Shown here piece after piece: positions 1 through 9,991 of a stretch of 64,000 bases of DNA. The translations under genes and the position numbers were made by a program. The notes beneath the pieces were generated by a model, which was not told the origin of the DNA, did no database searches, and saw only the letters and a list, made by a program, of their open reading frames with translations. This DNA is from Theobroma cacao. Taxonomy: Eukaryota; Streptophyta; Magnoliopsida; Malvales; Malvaceae. The stretch is taken from contig NC_030858.1 in the NCBI RefSeq assembly GCF_000208745.1, positions 6,870,188 through 6,934,187 of the forward strand, read 5' to 3'. How positions within the stretch are numbered: position 1 is the stretch's first letter; the number at the start of each line of letters is the position of its first letter.

Positions 1-107
1 TAATATTAAGTAGTTATATAGTTTTAAATTTTTTATTCCACATCGAGTTCTAATCACATTTTACTTTGGACTTTTTTATTATAAAAGTGGATATCTAAGC
101 TTTAGAA

Positions 108-976
108 TATTGGTGTATTTTTAAAATTAAAGGTTATGTCACATAATGAAAAGTTATCTTAACTCAAAGGTTATGTCACATAAAGTGACATAATGTGACT
201 ATTGGATTGTAAGAAGGTTAATTTTCATATGAATGGTTATGTCTCTTGGTCAAATGACTTCCAAAAGTTATGAGATAAATTGAAAAAACATGATAGCTTA
301 AAAGTTTAAATATGAAAAGTTATTGTTTTAAATTATAACTCAAAAATTATGTTTTATGGAATGACTAGTTATCCTTTCATAAAATGATTATTGAAACAAT
401 ACTTTTATCCAAAAGTTGTGTACAGCAAAATATAAAAATGTCTTTTAGACAAAATTGTACCTTAATGAAAGGATTGTGTCCTTGAAGAAGAGACACTTGC
501 AAGCCTATATAAGGGGCTTGTTGCCAACCATTTTGATACATCAAATTAAAAACAAAATAAGAGCAGAAAAATCAAAAGTAAGAAAAGTGTTGTGTTCTAT
601 TAACATAAACACTTAAGTTCCCATCAATACAAAAGCATCCAAATTCCTTATAAACTACTTGCTGTAAAAAGTAAGCTCTAAGGCTGAATAACTTTGCAAA
701 CCTTTAGGTGTATCTAGCGGTCTACTCTCATAAAGTGCAAGACGAAGTTAGATGTTGGTTTCTATATCTCTAAGGCTATTCGCATTATTCCCTTTTGCAT
801 ACCGAGTGGTAGAAGTGAAATAAGTCTTCAAGATAGCGTCTATTGAAAAGTCTGCTTGGAAATCAATTTGCCAGTTCCTTGAATTCCATCTAAGCCTTAT
901 TTGCACAAACAATTTTAAGACTTAATTTTTTGTGGTGTTGGAATTTAATGGCTTTCTTAAAAGTAATACACCAACA
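108..976 (+). repeat. 5' LTR of copia element 1
   Basis: The repeat is about 869 bp. Its right end AATACACCAACA is the inverse complement of TGTTGGTGTATT, which opens the downstream LTR. The upstream copy opens TATTGGTGTATT with one change. A TATA box (TATATAA) lies at 506-512 in AGCCTATATAAGGGGCTTG, and the same segment recurs in the other LTR at about 3970, so it is the likely old Pol II promoter. The segments around 112-210, 480-700 and 700-900 align well with 3580-3680, 3950-4170 and 4170-4360. Confidence 0.85.
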
Positions 977-1109
977 TTGTCAAGCTAAATCGCCTTGAAG
1001 GAGGAAACTTTATTCATTGGCAAAAGATTGATTGATTTGATGGTGAAAAAGAATGTGACAAAATGGTTCCTTATCAGATTATAAGATAAATTTTCTTTCC
1101 TTACTTGAT

Positions 1110-1388
1110 ATGGATGATATTGTATTTAATATGCATCGAAAACGTATATTAGTTGGAAAGAAGGATTTTGTTATATTCATATATGATCTTGATATGAATA
1201 AGGTTATTGTTGTATCTTCTATAATTGACATACTTCTCCCATCATGGAAAGACACTAAGAAAACTCTAAAGTGTAAGAAAGAAAAGATGTCGCTCGAGGA
1301 CCTTGGTAATCATATTCAAATAAAAGAAGAAAGTTGCAACCAAGATGAAGTTACAAATAAAATGAGAAAGATAAATATCCCAACATAA
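1110..1388 (+). pseudogene. copia gag (UBN2-type) fragment
   Basis: This open stretch of 92 codons carries a segment typical of copia Gag: SSIIDILLPSWKDTKKTLK followed by a KKEKMSLEDLGNHIQIKEE-like stretch. It resembles the common plant pattern in which a 'LPPSWKDFK.TLKHKKE' stretch precedes an LG.HL.IEE stretch. No start, zinc knuckle or protease follows. The frame ends at TAA in 1386-1388, just before the tandem repeat begins. It is a remnant of a structural gene and I infer no present function. Confidence 0.7.
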
Positions 1389-1394
1389 ACCATC

Positions 1395-1915
1395 TTGAGT
1401 TGATGAAGATCCATGTGATGGAAGACACAAGGCATGGGCATGTGACATTCCTATTATACATTAAGGTATAATGATGTCACTATATAAATATTATTAAAGT
1501 CCTTGTGATAAGTGGACATGTGGCATTCCTATTATACATTAAGATATAATGATGCTAATATGTAAATACCATCAAAGTCACTGTGATAAGTGGACATATG
1601 GTCTTCCTATTATACATTAAGGTATAATGATGCCAATATATAAATATCATCAAGATCCATGTCATAGGTGGGCATATGACATTCCTATTATACATGAAGG
1701 TATAATGGTACCAATATGTAAATTTAAGGTCTTGATATATGGTGCATTCTCATTTCATCATCGAAGGCATAATAGCGTAATATAAATATTTAATATCGTT
1801 GATATGGCATTCCTATTATGCAATAAAAGTACAATGATGCTTGTGTGAACATATACTTTGATGTGTTAATTTGACATTTCGATTGAATATAAAGGTACAA
1901 TGATGTCAATTGAGA
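1395..1915. repeat. Degenerate 63-79 bp tandem repeat inside copia element 1
   Basis: About seven units share the core (g)(g/a)CATTCCTATTATACATTAAGG, TATAATGATG and a GTGATAAGTGGACAT spacer. The equivalent cytosine of the 'CATTCC' core falls at about 1446, 1524, 1603, 1680, 1745, 1808 and 1874. The first three intervals are 77-79 bp and the last three are 63-66 bp. The array lies exactly between the gag fragment and the remaining RT, occupying the place of protease, integrase and the RT N-terminus. Confidence 0.8.
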
Positions 1916-1919
1916 AAAA

Positions 1920-2618
1920 ATGGAATGTGTGTAAGCTGATAAAGTCCTTGTATGGATTAGAATAAACACTTAAACAATGGCATCAAAGTTTGATAAGATT
2001 GCGCTAATTAATGGCTACAAGATCTAGCAATCTGATAAATGTGTTTGTAGTAAGTTCTAAGTGTCATCATTTGTGTATATGTGGATGACATGTTAATCTT
2101 TGGTAGCAATTTTGGAACTAATGGAAGACACAAAAAGGTTCTTGTCAAATAATTTTGACATGAAAGGTATAGGTGTGGCGGATGTTATTTTTGGTATAAG
2201 AATAATGAAAAACAATAATGGCATAATATTGTCTCAATCTCATTACATTAAAAAGATTGTAATGAAGTATGGTAAGTCAGATTGTATGCCAATGACTACG
2301 CTTTATGATTCTAATATAAAGCTAATACCTAACAAAGACAAGCCAATAGTACAAAATAAATATGCAAAGGTAATTAGATACCTAATGTATGCCATGGTTT
2401 GTACAAGACCAGATATTGCTTTTGTGATTGGGATGCTAAGTCGGTTTATAAGCAATCCAAGTAAAAAGTATTGGTATGCTGTTCATAGAGTGCTAAGATA
2501 CTTAAAGAGTACAAAGAATTATGAAATTTGTTATTCAAGTTTTCCTTTAGTTTTAGAAGGGTATACAAATGCTAGTTGGAACTCAAATAGAACGGATCAT
2601 ACTTCTACGACTGGTTGA
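1920..2618 (+). pseudogene. copia reverse transcriptase fragment (element 1)
   Basis: Reading begins abruptly with a CKLIKSLYGL-like stretch, the copia 'KVCKL.KSLYGLKQ' segment. It carries a stop where KQAP would be, then a QWHQSFDK match. The catalytic YVDD box is intact at 2078-2089 (YVDDMLIFG). A frameshift near 2110 moves the reading into a second frame that contains FDMKGIGVADVIFGIRI, the RPDIAFVIGMLSRF segment and a VHRVLRYLKSTKNY-like tail, ending at a stop at 2616-2618. The family is clear, and the stops and frameshift make it a pseudogene. Confidence 0.85.
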
Positions 2619-2639
2619 AATTTTACAATTAATGGGGTA

Positions 2640-3030
2640 CTATCTCTTGAGGTTGTAAGAAACAATCTTGTCAAGTGAACTCCACTATGCAAAACCTAAA
2701 TTTATAGCTTTAGCATCTGCCACCCAAGAAGTAGAATAGTTGAGAGATTTACTCTATGAAATTTCATTGTGGCCTAAACCAATGGTACCAATTTTGATAC
2801 ATTGCGACAATGAAGTAACTGTATCAAAGGCATATAATCAAGCATATAATGCAAAGAGTCGATATATTGGACTTCGATATAGCATTGTAAGACAAAAAAT
2901 TAGTGATAGTATAGTCACTATAAGTTATGTGAGGTTTTGTGAACATTTAGCGAATCCGTTTACTAGAAGTATGAAAAAGGACTTGGTAATAAAGACCTTA
3001 AAAGGGATGGGTTTCAAGCCTATCAACTAA
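2640..3030 (+). pseudogene. copia RNase H fragment (element 1)
   Basis: The region continues the polyprotein with KPKFIALASATQEVE, a stop at 2737-2739, then LRDLLYEISLW and IHCDNEVTVSKA. The latter is the copia 'CDNQSAI..A' segment. It ends with a version of the conserved FCEHLANPFTRSM segment and GMGFKPIN before TAA at 3028-3030. These are the standard C-terminal features of copia Pol. It is inactive because of stops. Confidence 0.8.
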
Positions 3031-3575
3031 ATCTCCAATGGTGGGAGCTCACCTCGATACTTGTGGCTGACCTGTAAGTCTTGGGTACTGACCATTCTAC
3101 CACATAGATGATTGTAAGTACTAATTTATATTTTTCATCCCAAGGTGTATAGTGCTTGGTTCTATTAATATGTAAGGTAAGGTTGAACAAAAGTTCTTAA
3201 TAGACCCATAACATCTATATGTTGAAGTACTATAATTTCGGAGTATTTCGATGGGAGTTACCTATATGAGTGGAAGTATGGCCGCTTTTAGGAGCTAAAG
3301 GCTTGACTCTAACAGCACTCATAAATGGATGCAAAACACAAGGCCATAAAATGTGTTGGCAAAACTAGATACAAAGTGAGCAAAAAAGCTTGGGTGTGTT
3401 TAGTGGCTCGACTAGTCAAATGAAGAATTGATGGTTCAATGCTTGGTCAACCACTTAATTCAGACTAGAACCAATCACACTCATTAAGTGATGGTTCAAA
3501 TCTACGAATACTTTCATTTATGCACAAGGTTCCCAAAATTGTTGGTATTTGAAAATTTTGAAAATGGTGGGAGAT
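3031..3575. other. copia element 1 non-coding 3' spacer
   Basis: No open frame of note is present between the RNase H stop and the second LTR. The stretch ends in the polypurine-like AAAATGGTGGGAGAT (about 3561-3575), which abuts the LTR start TGTTGG at 3576. It is probably the untranslated 3' part of the element. Confidence 0.6.
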
Positions 3576-4368
3576 TGTTGGTGTATTTTCAAAATTAAAG
3601 ATTAAGTCACATAATGAAAAGTTATTTTAGCTCAAAGGTTATGTAACATAAAGTGATATAGTGTGACTATTGGCTTATAGGTAGGTTTTCATGTGAATGG
3701 TTATATCTCTTGGTAAAATGACATCTAAAAGTTATGAGACAAATTGAAAAAACACTATAACTCAAAAGTTTAAATATGAAAAGTTATTGTTTCAAATTAT
3801 AACTCAAAGATTATGTTTTATGGAATGAATAATTATTCTTTTATAAGATAATTATTGAAACAATACCTTTATCCAAAAATTATGTCTGGTAAGATGTAAA
3901 GATGTCTTTTAGAGAAAATGATGCCTTAATAAAAAGATTGTGTCCTTGAAAAATAAATACTTGCAAACCTATATAAAGGGCTTGTTGCCAACCATTTTGA
4001 TAAATCAAATCAAAAATAAAACAAGAGCAAAAATATCAAGGGTAAGAAAAGTGTTGTGTTCTATTAACATAAACACTTAAGTTTCCATCAACTATAAAAG
4101 CATCCAAATTTCTTATAATCTACTTGCTGTAAAAAGTAGGTTCTAAGGCCGAATAAATTTGTTAACCCTCGGGTGTATCTAGCGGTTTACTCTTGTAAAG
4201 TACAAGACGAAGTTAGACGTTGGCTTCATTGTATCCCTAAGGCTATTCACATTATTCTCCTTTGCATGCCAAGTGATAGGAACGAAATAAGTCTTAAAGA
4301 TAACGTCTATTGAAAGACTTACCTTAAAGTCAATTTTGTCGGTTTCTTAAATTCCATCTAAACCCCAA
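3576..4368 (+). repeat. 3' LTR of copia element 1, 3' truncated
   Basis: The repeat starts TGTTGGTGTATT and tracks the first LTR through the shared TATA region (TATATAA at about 3970-3976) and the TGTGTTCTATTAACATAAAC segment. Similarity is lost after TCCATCTAA near 4368. The final roughly 110 bp of the 5' copy (907-976 and preceding bases) have no counterpart here. No target-site duplication can therefore be read. Confidence 0.8.
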
Positions 4369-7300
4369 GTGGATCTTTAGGCTTTAGAATTGCAAGTAGT
4401 GATTTGAAAACTCTAGAGAACGGGCACCTTGTAACTCTATCTTTTGCTCTAAGTGGAGTTAGAGTGATTTGGGTGAGTGTTCTTGCTAGGTTATTGAGAA
4501 AGAGTGTGCAAAGGATATTGGGTTGGTTTGGGGAACCATACATGTCAATTTATTGTACGTTAATTTCTCAATAATAGAAAAACAGTTTCACTCCATGAAC
4601 GTAGGTAAGATGCCAAACCACGTAAATTTTTGTATTTTTTTATTTACTTGATTTATTTGGGTTTTATCTTTATTGTTTCTTAAGTAATTTTCATAGCAAA
4701 AAAGAACCACAAAAAAAAAAAAAACCAAAAGAAAGAAAACAGTGGATAAGATAAATGCAAGTCTCTGCCTCAAAATTTTTGAAGCTAAAATTGCTACTTG
4801 CAATATTAACAGCAGCTGTGACGGAACTACTAGAGAAACCATGCTAGCATATTTTTAGAACCTAAAATTAATACTCAGAAGCTGACAACTTTATATAGGA
4901 ATGGAAGCCATGCGCTGAGCAAAAAAAAAGTATAGCTATGCGGTGGAAGTGCAAAAGAGAGGAGAAATATCCTGTATGATACGGCAAATCTATACTGTGA
5001 TGTATCCATTTCTTCAGCCTAATAAGCTATGGAGCATGACAGTATGTAAAAGCAAATGAGTTCATACAAGACAGAAATATGTTGGGGCAGTACACCCCAA
5101 AAGCATATTCCTACACCCCGTGAAATGTAACATGACTGACGATGATATGGTGCTATTACAAAAACATAAGCTTGAGGCACAAAAGGACCATGAATTGAGA
5201 GTTGAAGAAAACAATTAAAACCTCAAGAAAGTACCTCTATCATAACAAGGACCTTGGATACAATTCATGTCATTATTATAGTTTTACATCCGAGAGCAAC
5301 CTGCATAATTTTTCAGAGTAGAATTCTCCTACAATTTCATAGCAAAGAATAGGAAGTACCTGTTTCAGAATTTTTGTAAGATACCTAAAATTGGAGGGTT
5401 AGAGGTTCAGATTTGAAACTTCAGAGGAAAAGCATTCATCAAAAATATGCTAACGTAACTTAGACTTAAATTGAGGTCTCTCGTAACAAAAAGATCTACA
5501 CCTGGAGCTATATTGTTGCCTGTTGGGTTGGGTTGGGTTGAGGAAGTCGAGGATACTTTAGAAATTGCAATATTGAAACATACCCAAAAACACAGAGATC
5601 TAGTCAAGTGATTCGTATCAAGCTTTTCCTCCGTAAGACAATTAAGTATTGAGGCATGTTTACAAAGTACAAAGCAAGGGTTTTTCCTTTCTTTTTTTTT
5701 TTTCTCAGCCAAAATAAGATTTCTGTTAATAATCTGAATTGGATACAATTCTGGTGAGAACCAGAAAGATTGAAAGTACAGGTCTAAGGACCTGTTATTG
5801 AGAAGTGGCTTTCGGGGGGAGATTCCCCACAAAGACTGTGACGTTTTCTTCCTATGGTATTGTTTTGGGTGCCACCAATCGTTAGTCACGATGGATTCCT
5901 TCTGGCGCCGATTCTCTTTTGGGGTGCTCCCTCACCTAATGGTGGAAGATGCGAATCCCTAATCGTTTCGAGTTTTTGATTCATGGTGGGCACAAAGGTA
6001 ACTTACTTGAAGCACGAGATGATGCCTGTTTTTTCTTTCCGTTGGGTCATACGAAAGCAAAAGGAAGCATGTAAGCAACTAAATGTTGCAGTATAAACAG
6101 AGTCCTAAACCTCTCATAGACCAACAAAAGAAGAACAGAAGGCGGTAGGCGTTTCATTACATAGCAAGGATTTAAATCAAGAGAGAAGCAGACAACTCAG
6201 CTGTTGAACTGCAGCTGATAGCCTTTTTCACATGCCTTACTCTTTTAGCTTGGAACCTGCTTGAGGAGAGCTCTGCAATTTTAACAAAGGGTAGCAGAAA
6301 TTATTACTTTGGAGACGAAGTGAAAATAGAAAATACAAACAGGCATTTGCACATGGCCAATCTGGCATGGTAAGAGACATTATAAATAGGAACAGATAAC
6401 AATTTCTTGGTACGGACAAAATCACAATCCTAATTTAAAAGCCTCTTCTCATTCATGCTGGTCTTCAAAGGCAAATTATAATTCTTCAATTAATCAGTCA
6501 GAAAATTAACATAGTGATAACCAGAGAGCTTTATTCTCAATGATGCGACAAATCTTCTGTTACAATGACAGCAGCAGAAGTGTGTGTTCTTCATGGCTAA
6601 AAGTCCAAAGTAACAATAAATGTCGACAACAGTATGTAGGTGAAAGTTCTAATTGCTGGGCTCCATGGTCATCATGAACATGAAGCATAGAGAATAAAAA
6701 ACCAGATGAGCTAAGTTCAAAGAAGTTTGCATGGACATCCACATGATCAAGCTGGTTTCACTGCAATGGAATCTGACAGATAGAGAAGCACAACTACGGA
6801 TACCTGCATGTGCACCATGCGATCAAACCATCTCCCGGTTGCCAAATAAGTAAGCAAACAAGTCGCATTTCAACCAAACAATTAAAATCCAAACTAACTA
6901 CTTACATGCATCAAATAAGGTATGCCCACTATATATTACTATCAATCTAATCGGTCAAATTAAACTGCATATTTTTCTACAAAATTAAGTTTCTAATCCC
7001 CCCCAAACCCTAAATTTCTGATCAAACAACTCGTAACTAGGACGCCCCAGTTTGCTTAATCCTCGATTGCAGTCTGTCTCCCTTGACTGGAACCCCTTAA
7101 AACTTGAAAGACTTCAATTGTAAGGAAATATTAAGAACTGGGCTTCTTTTCAACGAAGAAAGCAATTGACTTGTCGCAAATATAATTACTACTAATAATT
7201 AAAAGCATCAAATTGTAAAATATTATTGGAGTGGTGATAAAGAAATTTTATGTATGTTAAGTTTGGGTATTTTGAATATATAAATATAACAAAGAACTCT

Positions 7301-8158
7301 TTATTTATTGTCAATTGATTTTTTATTAAATATTGATCTTAAAATTTAAACATAATAGAAAACAGATGTTATACTCCTGCTATATATGTTTCTCTTTATG
7401 ATAAATTTATTATCTTTATACTTAAATAAGAGTATTAAAATAATAATAAAAACATATCTCATTTATTAAATTAAACATATTTTAAAAAATAAAAATATAT
7501 TAAATTTAAATCACATCCCATTTTAAAAATTTAACAAATATAAAAGCTAAAAAGTATGTTTAGTGTCAAGAGGATGAAACGGGCCAGTATGGAAAGAAGT
7601 CACTCGCCGAAGGGAAAGCTTAAAGCGGGATGCATTCGGACATAGTACCGGCGATGGGCCCTAAATCACCGCTCGCATTATTTACGGCATCAGGGCATCA
7701 GCCCACCTCCAACTGATTATATAAATATTTAGATTAGAAGATAAAAAGTACTCCAAAATAAAGACATTGTTTGTACGAAGGAAGGGTCTTCGTCTTCGAA
7801 GGTTGACGTTTCTCTTTCTTCATTTCCAGTGTCCAAAGACTGACGTTTCGCTTTCGTCGGTATCAGTATGCATGCTTCTTTTTCTTCTTCTTTGTTTTTT
7901 TTGACCAAATCTTTCTTCTTCTTCTGGAAGGGTGTGGAAACGGGTGCTGCAAGAAATGCGGGAAAAAGATTCTTTTTTTGTTTTTTCTGCTATTCTCCTC
8001 TGTCAAGCGACGTCGTTTATTTCTCCTTCACAATTCCGTTGAAATTTGGAAAGTTTTCCTTTTACCCTCTACTTTTATCTAATCCTTCAAAAGTCGCTTT
8101 TCTTTTATATTTTTGTATTTCATTCTATATTTTGGATGTTTTGGGTGACTTTTAAAAT
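4369..8158. other. Unassigned intergenic region, possible - strand transcript
   Basis: No known domain is recognisable on either strand. The longest open frame (5407-5889, - strand, 160 codons) looks random in composition and matches no family I know. The 5000-6430 stretch is less AT-rich than its surroundings. Read on the - strand it has several splice-like signals and a CCACCATG at about 5980 opening a 32-codon frame, so an untranslated or non-coding transcript is possible. 7210-7560 is strongly AT-rich. 7570-7870 has locally higher GC with GACGTTTC repeated near 7804 and 7840. I make no gene call. Confidence 0.4.
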
Positions 8159-8311
8159 GGGTTAATTTTAAGGTTTGGTGAATCAATTTTAAGATTTTGT
8201 GAATTAATTTTACAGTTTGATGAATTGATTTTAAGATTTTGTTAATCGATTTTAAAATTTAATAAATTGATTTTAAAATTTTATGAATCGATTTTAAAAT
8301 TTAATAAATTC
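8159..8311. repeat. 21-bp tandem repeat, about 7 units
   Basis: Consecutive 21-base units begin at 8159, 8180, 8201, 8222, 8243, 8264 and 8285. The consensus is close to GAATTGATTTTAAGATTTTGT. Early units end in TTTGT or GTTTGGT and late units end in TTTAAT, so two sub-variants alternate (…AAAATTTAAT and …AAAATTTTAT). All units have exactly the same length. Confidence 0.85.
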
Positions 8312-9826
8312 AAACTCTAGATAACAAGTAATAACATTTACATCAAAGCTCTATCTTGACAATCCTTCGAAACAATTTTGCAACAAACTTGGTCTATGTA
8401 CTTCACCCATGCTCAGTTTCAGCTCGAGGGAGTATAAAAACAGCACCCACACCCATAAGCACATCAGAAGCTGCGACACCAAGAAGTACAACACAGAAAA
8501 CAAACGACAACAAAACAGGAACTGCGTTACCAGCTAGGATAGCAGAACACAACCAGTTGACTTTAACAGCAAAACAAGGGTTGCAATAGAAGAAACACGA
8601 CATGTCCATGAAAGCATCGAAACACAAATTGAGGATACCAGAAGTCTGAGAGTGGCAGAGCCTATAGATAGTAACGTTAAGAATAAGCAACAGGTCACAT
8701 GTGCAACAGTTCAGGAGTAAATCAAGCCAAGTACCGCTGGAAGCTTTGGTTTAGAGATTGGATTGTAATTATATCACCTTTATTACATATTGTACCATTA
8801 GGAGAGTTCCCTTATACAGAACTCTTCATCAAATGTACTGCCTACAGATACAAAAGAGAAGAACTCACTCTTCACTCAATCCTCAATAAGGTACATTACT
8901 TTCATATCTCTTGTTTCTTCTTCCTCTCTTCTCTTTCTCATATTTTCATCAATTAATTGGTGACATGACCAGAGGTGGTTGTCAAGGTCTTCTTCCATGG
9001 ATGGATTACAAATATATCATTACAAGTCAATCGATTCCTTTCTTTTTTTTTTTTTTTTACTTCATTTCAAATCTACTCTTTTTTCTTTTCCTTTCCTTTT
9101 GGGTTTAACTCATGAAGAATTGGAGGATTCTCAAGGGAAAGAAGAAGTTGAGTACTTTTGTTTAAATATAATCTCATATGTGGATTTTTTTATTATTTTT
9201 TAAACAAAAAATATTACTAAATCTCTCAAATATTTTATGATGGTAAGGAGTTTGAATTTCCTTGTGCTTGGTTTTTCTTTTATTAATTTATTATAATTTT
9301 TTTGAAAGGTATTAATTTACTATAATTAAGTTTAATTAAGTTTTACATTTTGTTTATTTAAAAATTATTACATCATTACATTTGAGTATTTTATTTATTA
9401 ATTAGTGTATGATCTTTTTATTTAAAAAGTAAAATTTAAATCTTCTTTTACTAAATCTCAAAAACAAATATATCACACTGTCTATTTTGTACATGTAAAC
9501 ACTACCTTATTATAAAAATTGCCATGGTAAGTTAACGCAATGGAGTTAACTAAGTCATTAATAATGTCAATATTTTCCATCTAATTTAAAAAAAAAACTT
9601 ATTTAACTCAAATTAAAAAAAATAGGAACTTAAACGAAATTTTTGGTATAGTTTGATGGATTTTTTTCAACATTATGCCTTACATAATTAACGTGGCATT
9701 TTTCTATTGGTTCCAAAAATAGTGATGGACCCACCTACCAGTCAAACCGTTTAAAACTACCAGTCTTCCGCTTGGAGGGAAATCCCCTGAATCACAACCC
9801 AAGCTGAGTTTTTCGCTTTCCGAGCC
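8312..9826. other. Intergenic region, no supported gene
   Basis: Two overlapping frames of 77-95 codons at 8356-8690 lie on opposite strands and match nothing I recognise. A stretch at about 8700-8960 ends AATTAATTGGTGACATGACC and looks vaguely like the end of an LTR followed by a primer site, but no partner LTR is present. 9180-9700 is AT-rich and featureless. The last 120-250 bp probably include the promoter and leader of the RabGAP gene. Confidence 0.4.
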
Positions 9827-9991
9827 ATGAGATCTCGTCCAAAACCACTCAAAGAAAACCTTCCATGGAACCAAACCACAACCCAACTTGCCCCTGACTC
9901 AGTCCCATCTAGCCCACCACCACCAAAACTCGCCACGCCACCATGCTTAAAGGCAAAAAGCTCAAGCTACCCGATCGGCTCGGCAGCTTAG
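9827..9991 (+). CDS. Upstream ORF overlapping the RabGAP start (putative)
   Basis: An ATG at 9827 opens 55 codons (54 aa plus TAG at 9989-9991) in a different frame from the RabGAP ORF and runs past its ATG at 9943. The peptide is rich in Pro, Ser and Lys (PSSPPPPKLATPP). The start context is GAGCCATGA, weaker than the main GCCACCATGC. If the transcript begins upstream of 9827, this overlapping frame would lower translation of the main ORF. Another reading is that the true protein starts here and a frameshift or unrecognised small intron joins it to the main frame. This is inference from sequence only. Confidence 0.35.
   Translation: MRSRPKPLKENLPWNQTTTQLAPDSVPSSPPPPKLATPPCLKAKSSSYPIGSAA

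Larger units (their letters stand above)
108..4368 (+). mobile_element. Degenerate Ty1/copia LTR retrotransposon (element 1)
   Basis: Two related long terminal repeats flank gag-like, reverse transcriptase and RNase H remnants in the order gag, RT, RNase H, which is the Ty1/copia layout with integrase ahead of RT lost. A polypurine-like GGTGGGAGAT directly precedes the second LTR, as in many copia elements. The interior is only about 2.6 kb. Protease, integrase and the N-terminal part of RT are absent and replaced by a tandem repeat. Stops and frameshifts interrupt every domain, so the element cannot be autonomous. I could not find a convincing initiator-tRNA primer site after the first LTR. 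The right boundary is uncertain because the second LTR stops matching the first near 4368. Confidence 0.85.

Noticed and set aside
5407..5889. 160-codon - strand frame
   Set aside because: Composition is random-looking (Lys-run from a T tract, no domain), and it is not supported as a protein. Mentioned only as part of a possible non-coding transcript.
7868..8155. 95-codon + strand frame rich in Phe/Ser
   Set aside because: Phe richness comes from poly-T/TTC tracts. It ends next to the tandem repeat and has no family features.
8356..8690. Overlapping 77- and 95-codon frames on opposite strands
   Set aside because: Neither has a recognisable motif, and open frames on both strands over the same bases suggest chance.
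8700..8965. Possible solo LTR ending in ATTAATTGGTGACATGACC
   Set aside because: The primer-site-like end has several mismatches, there is no TG…CA pair that I could fix, and no second copy is present.
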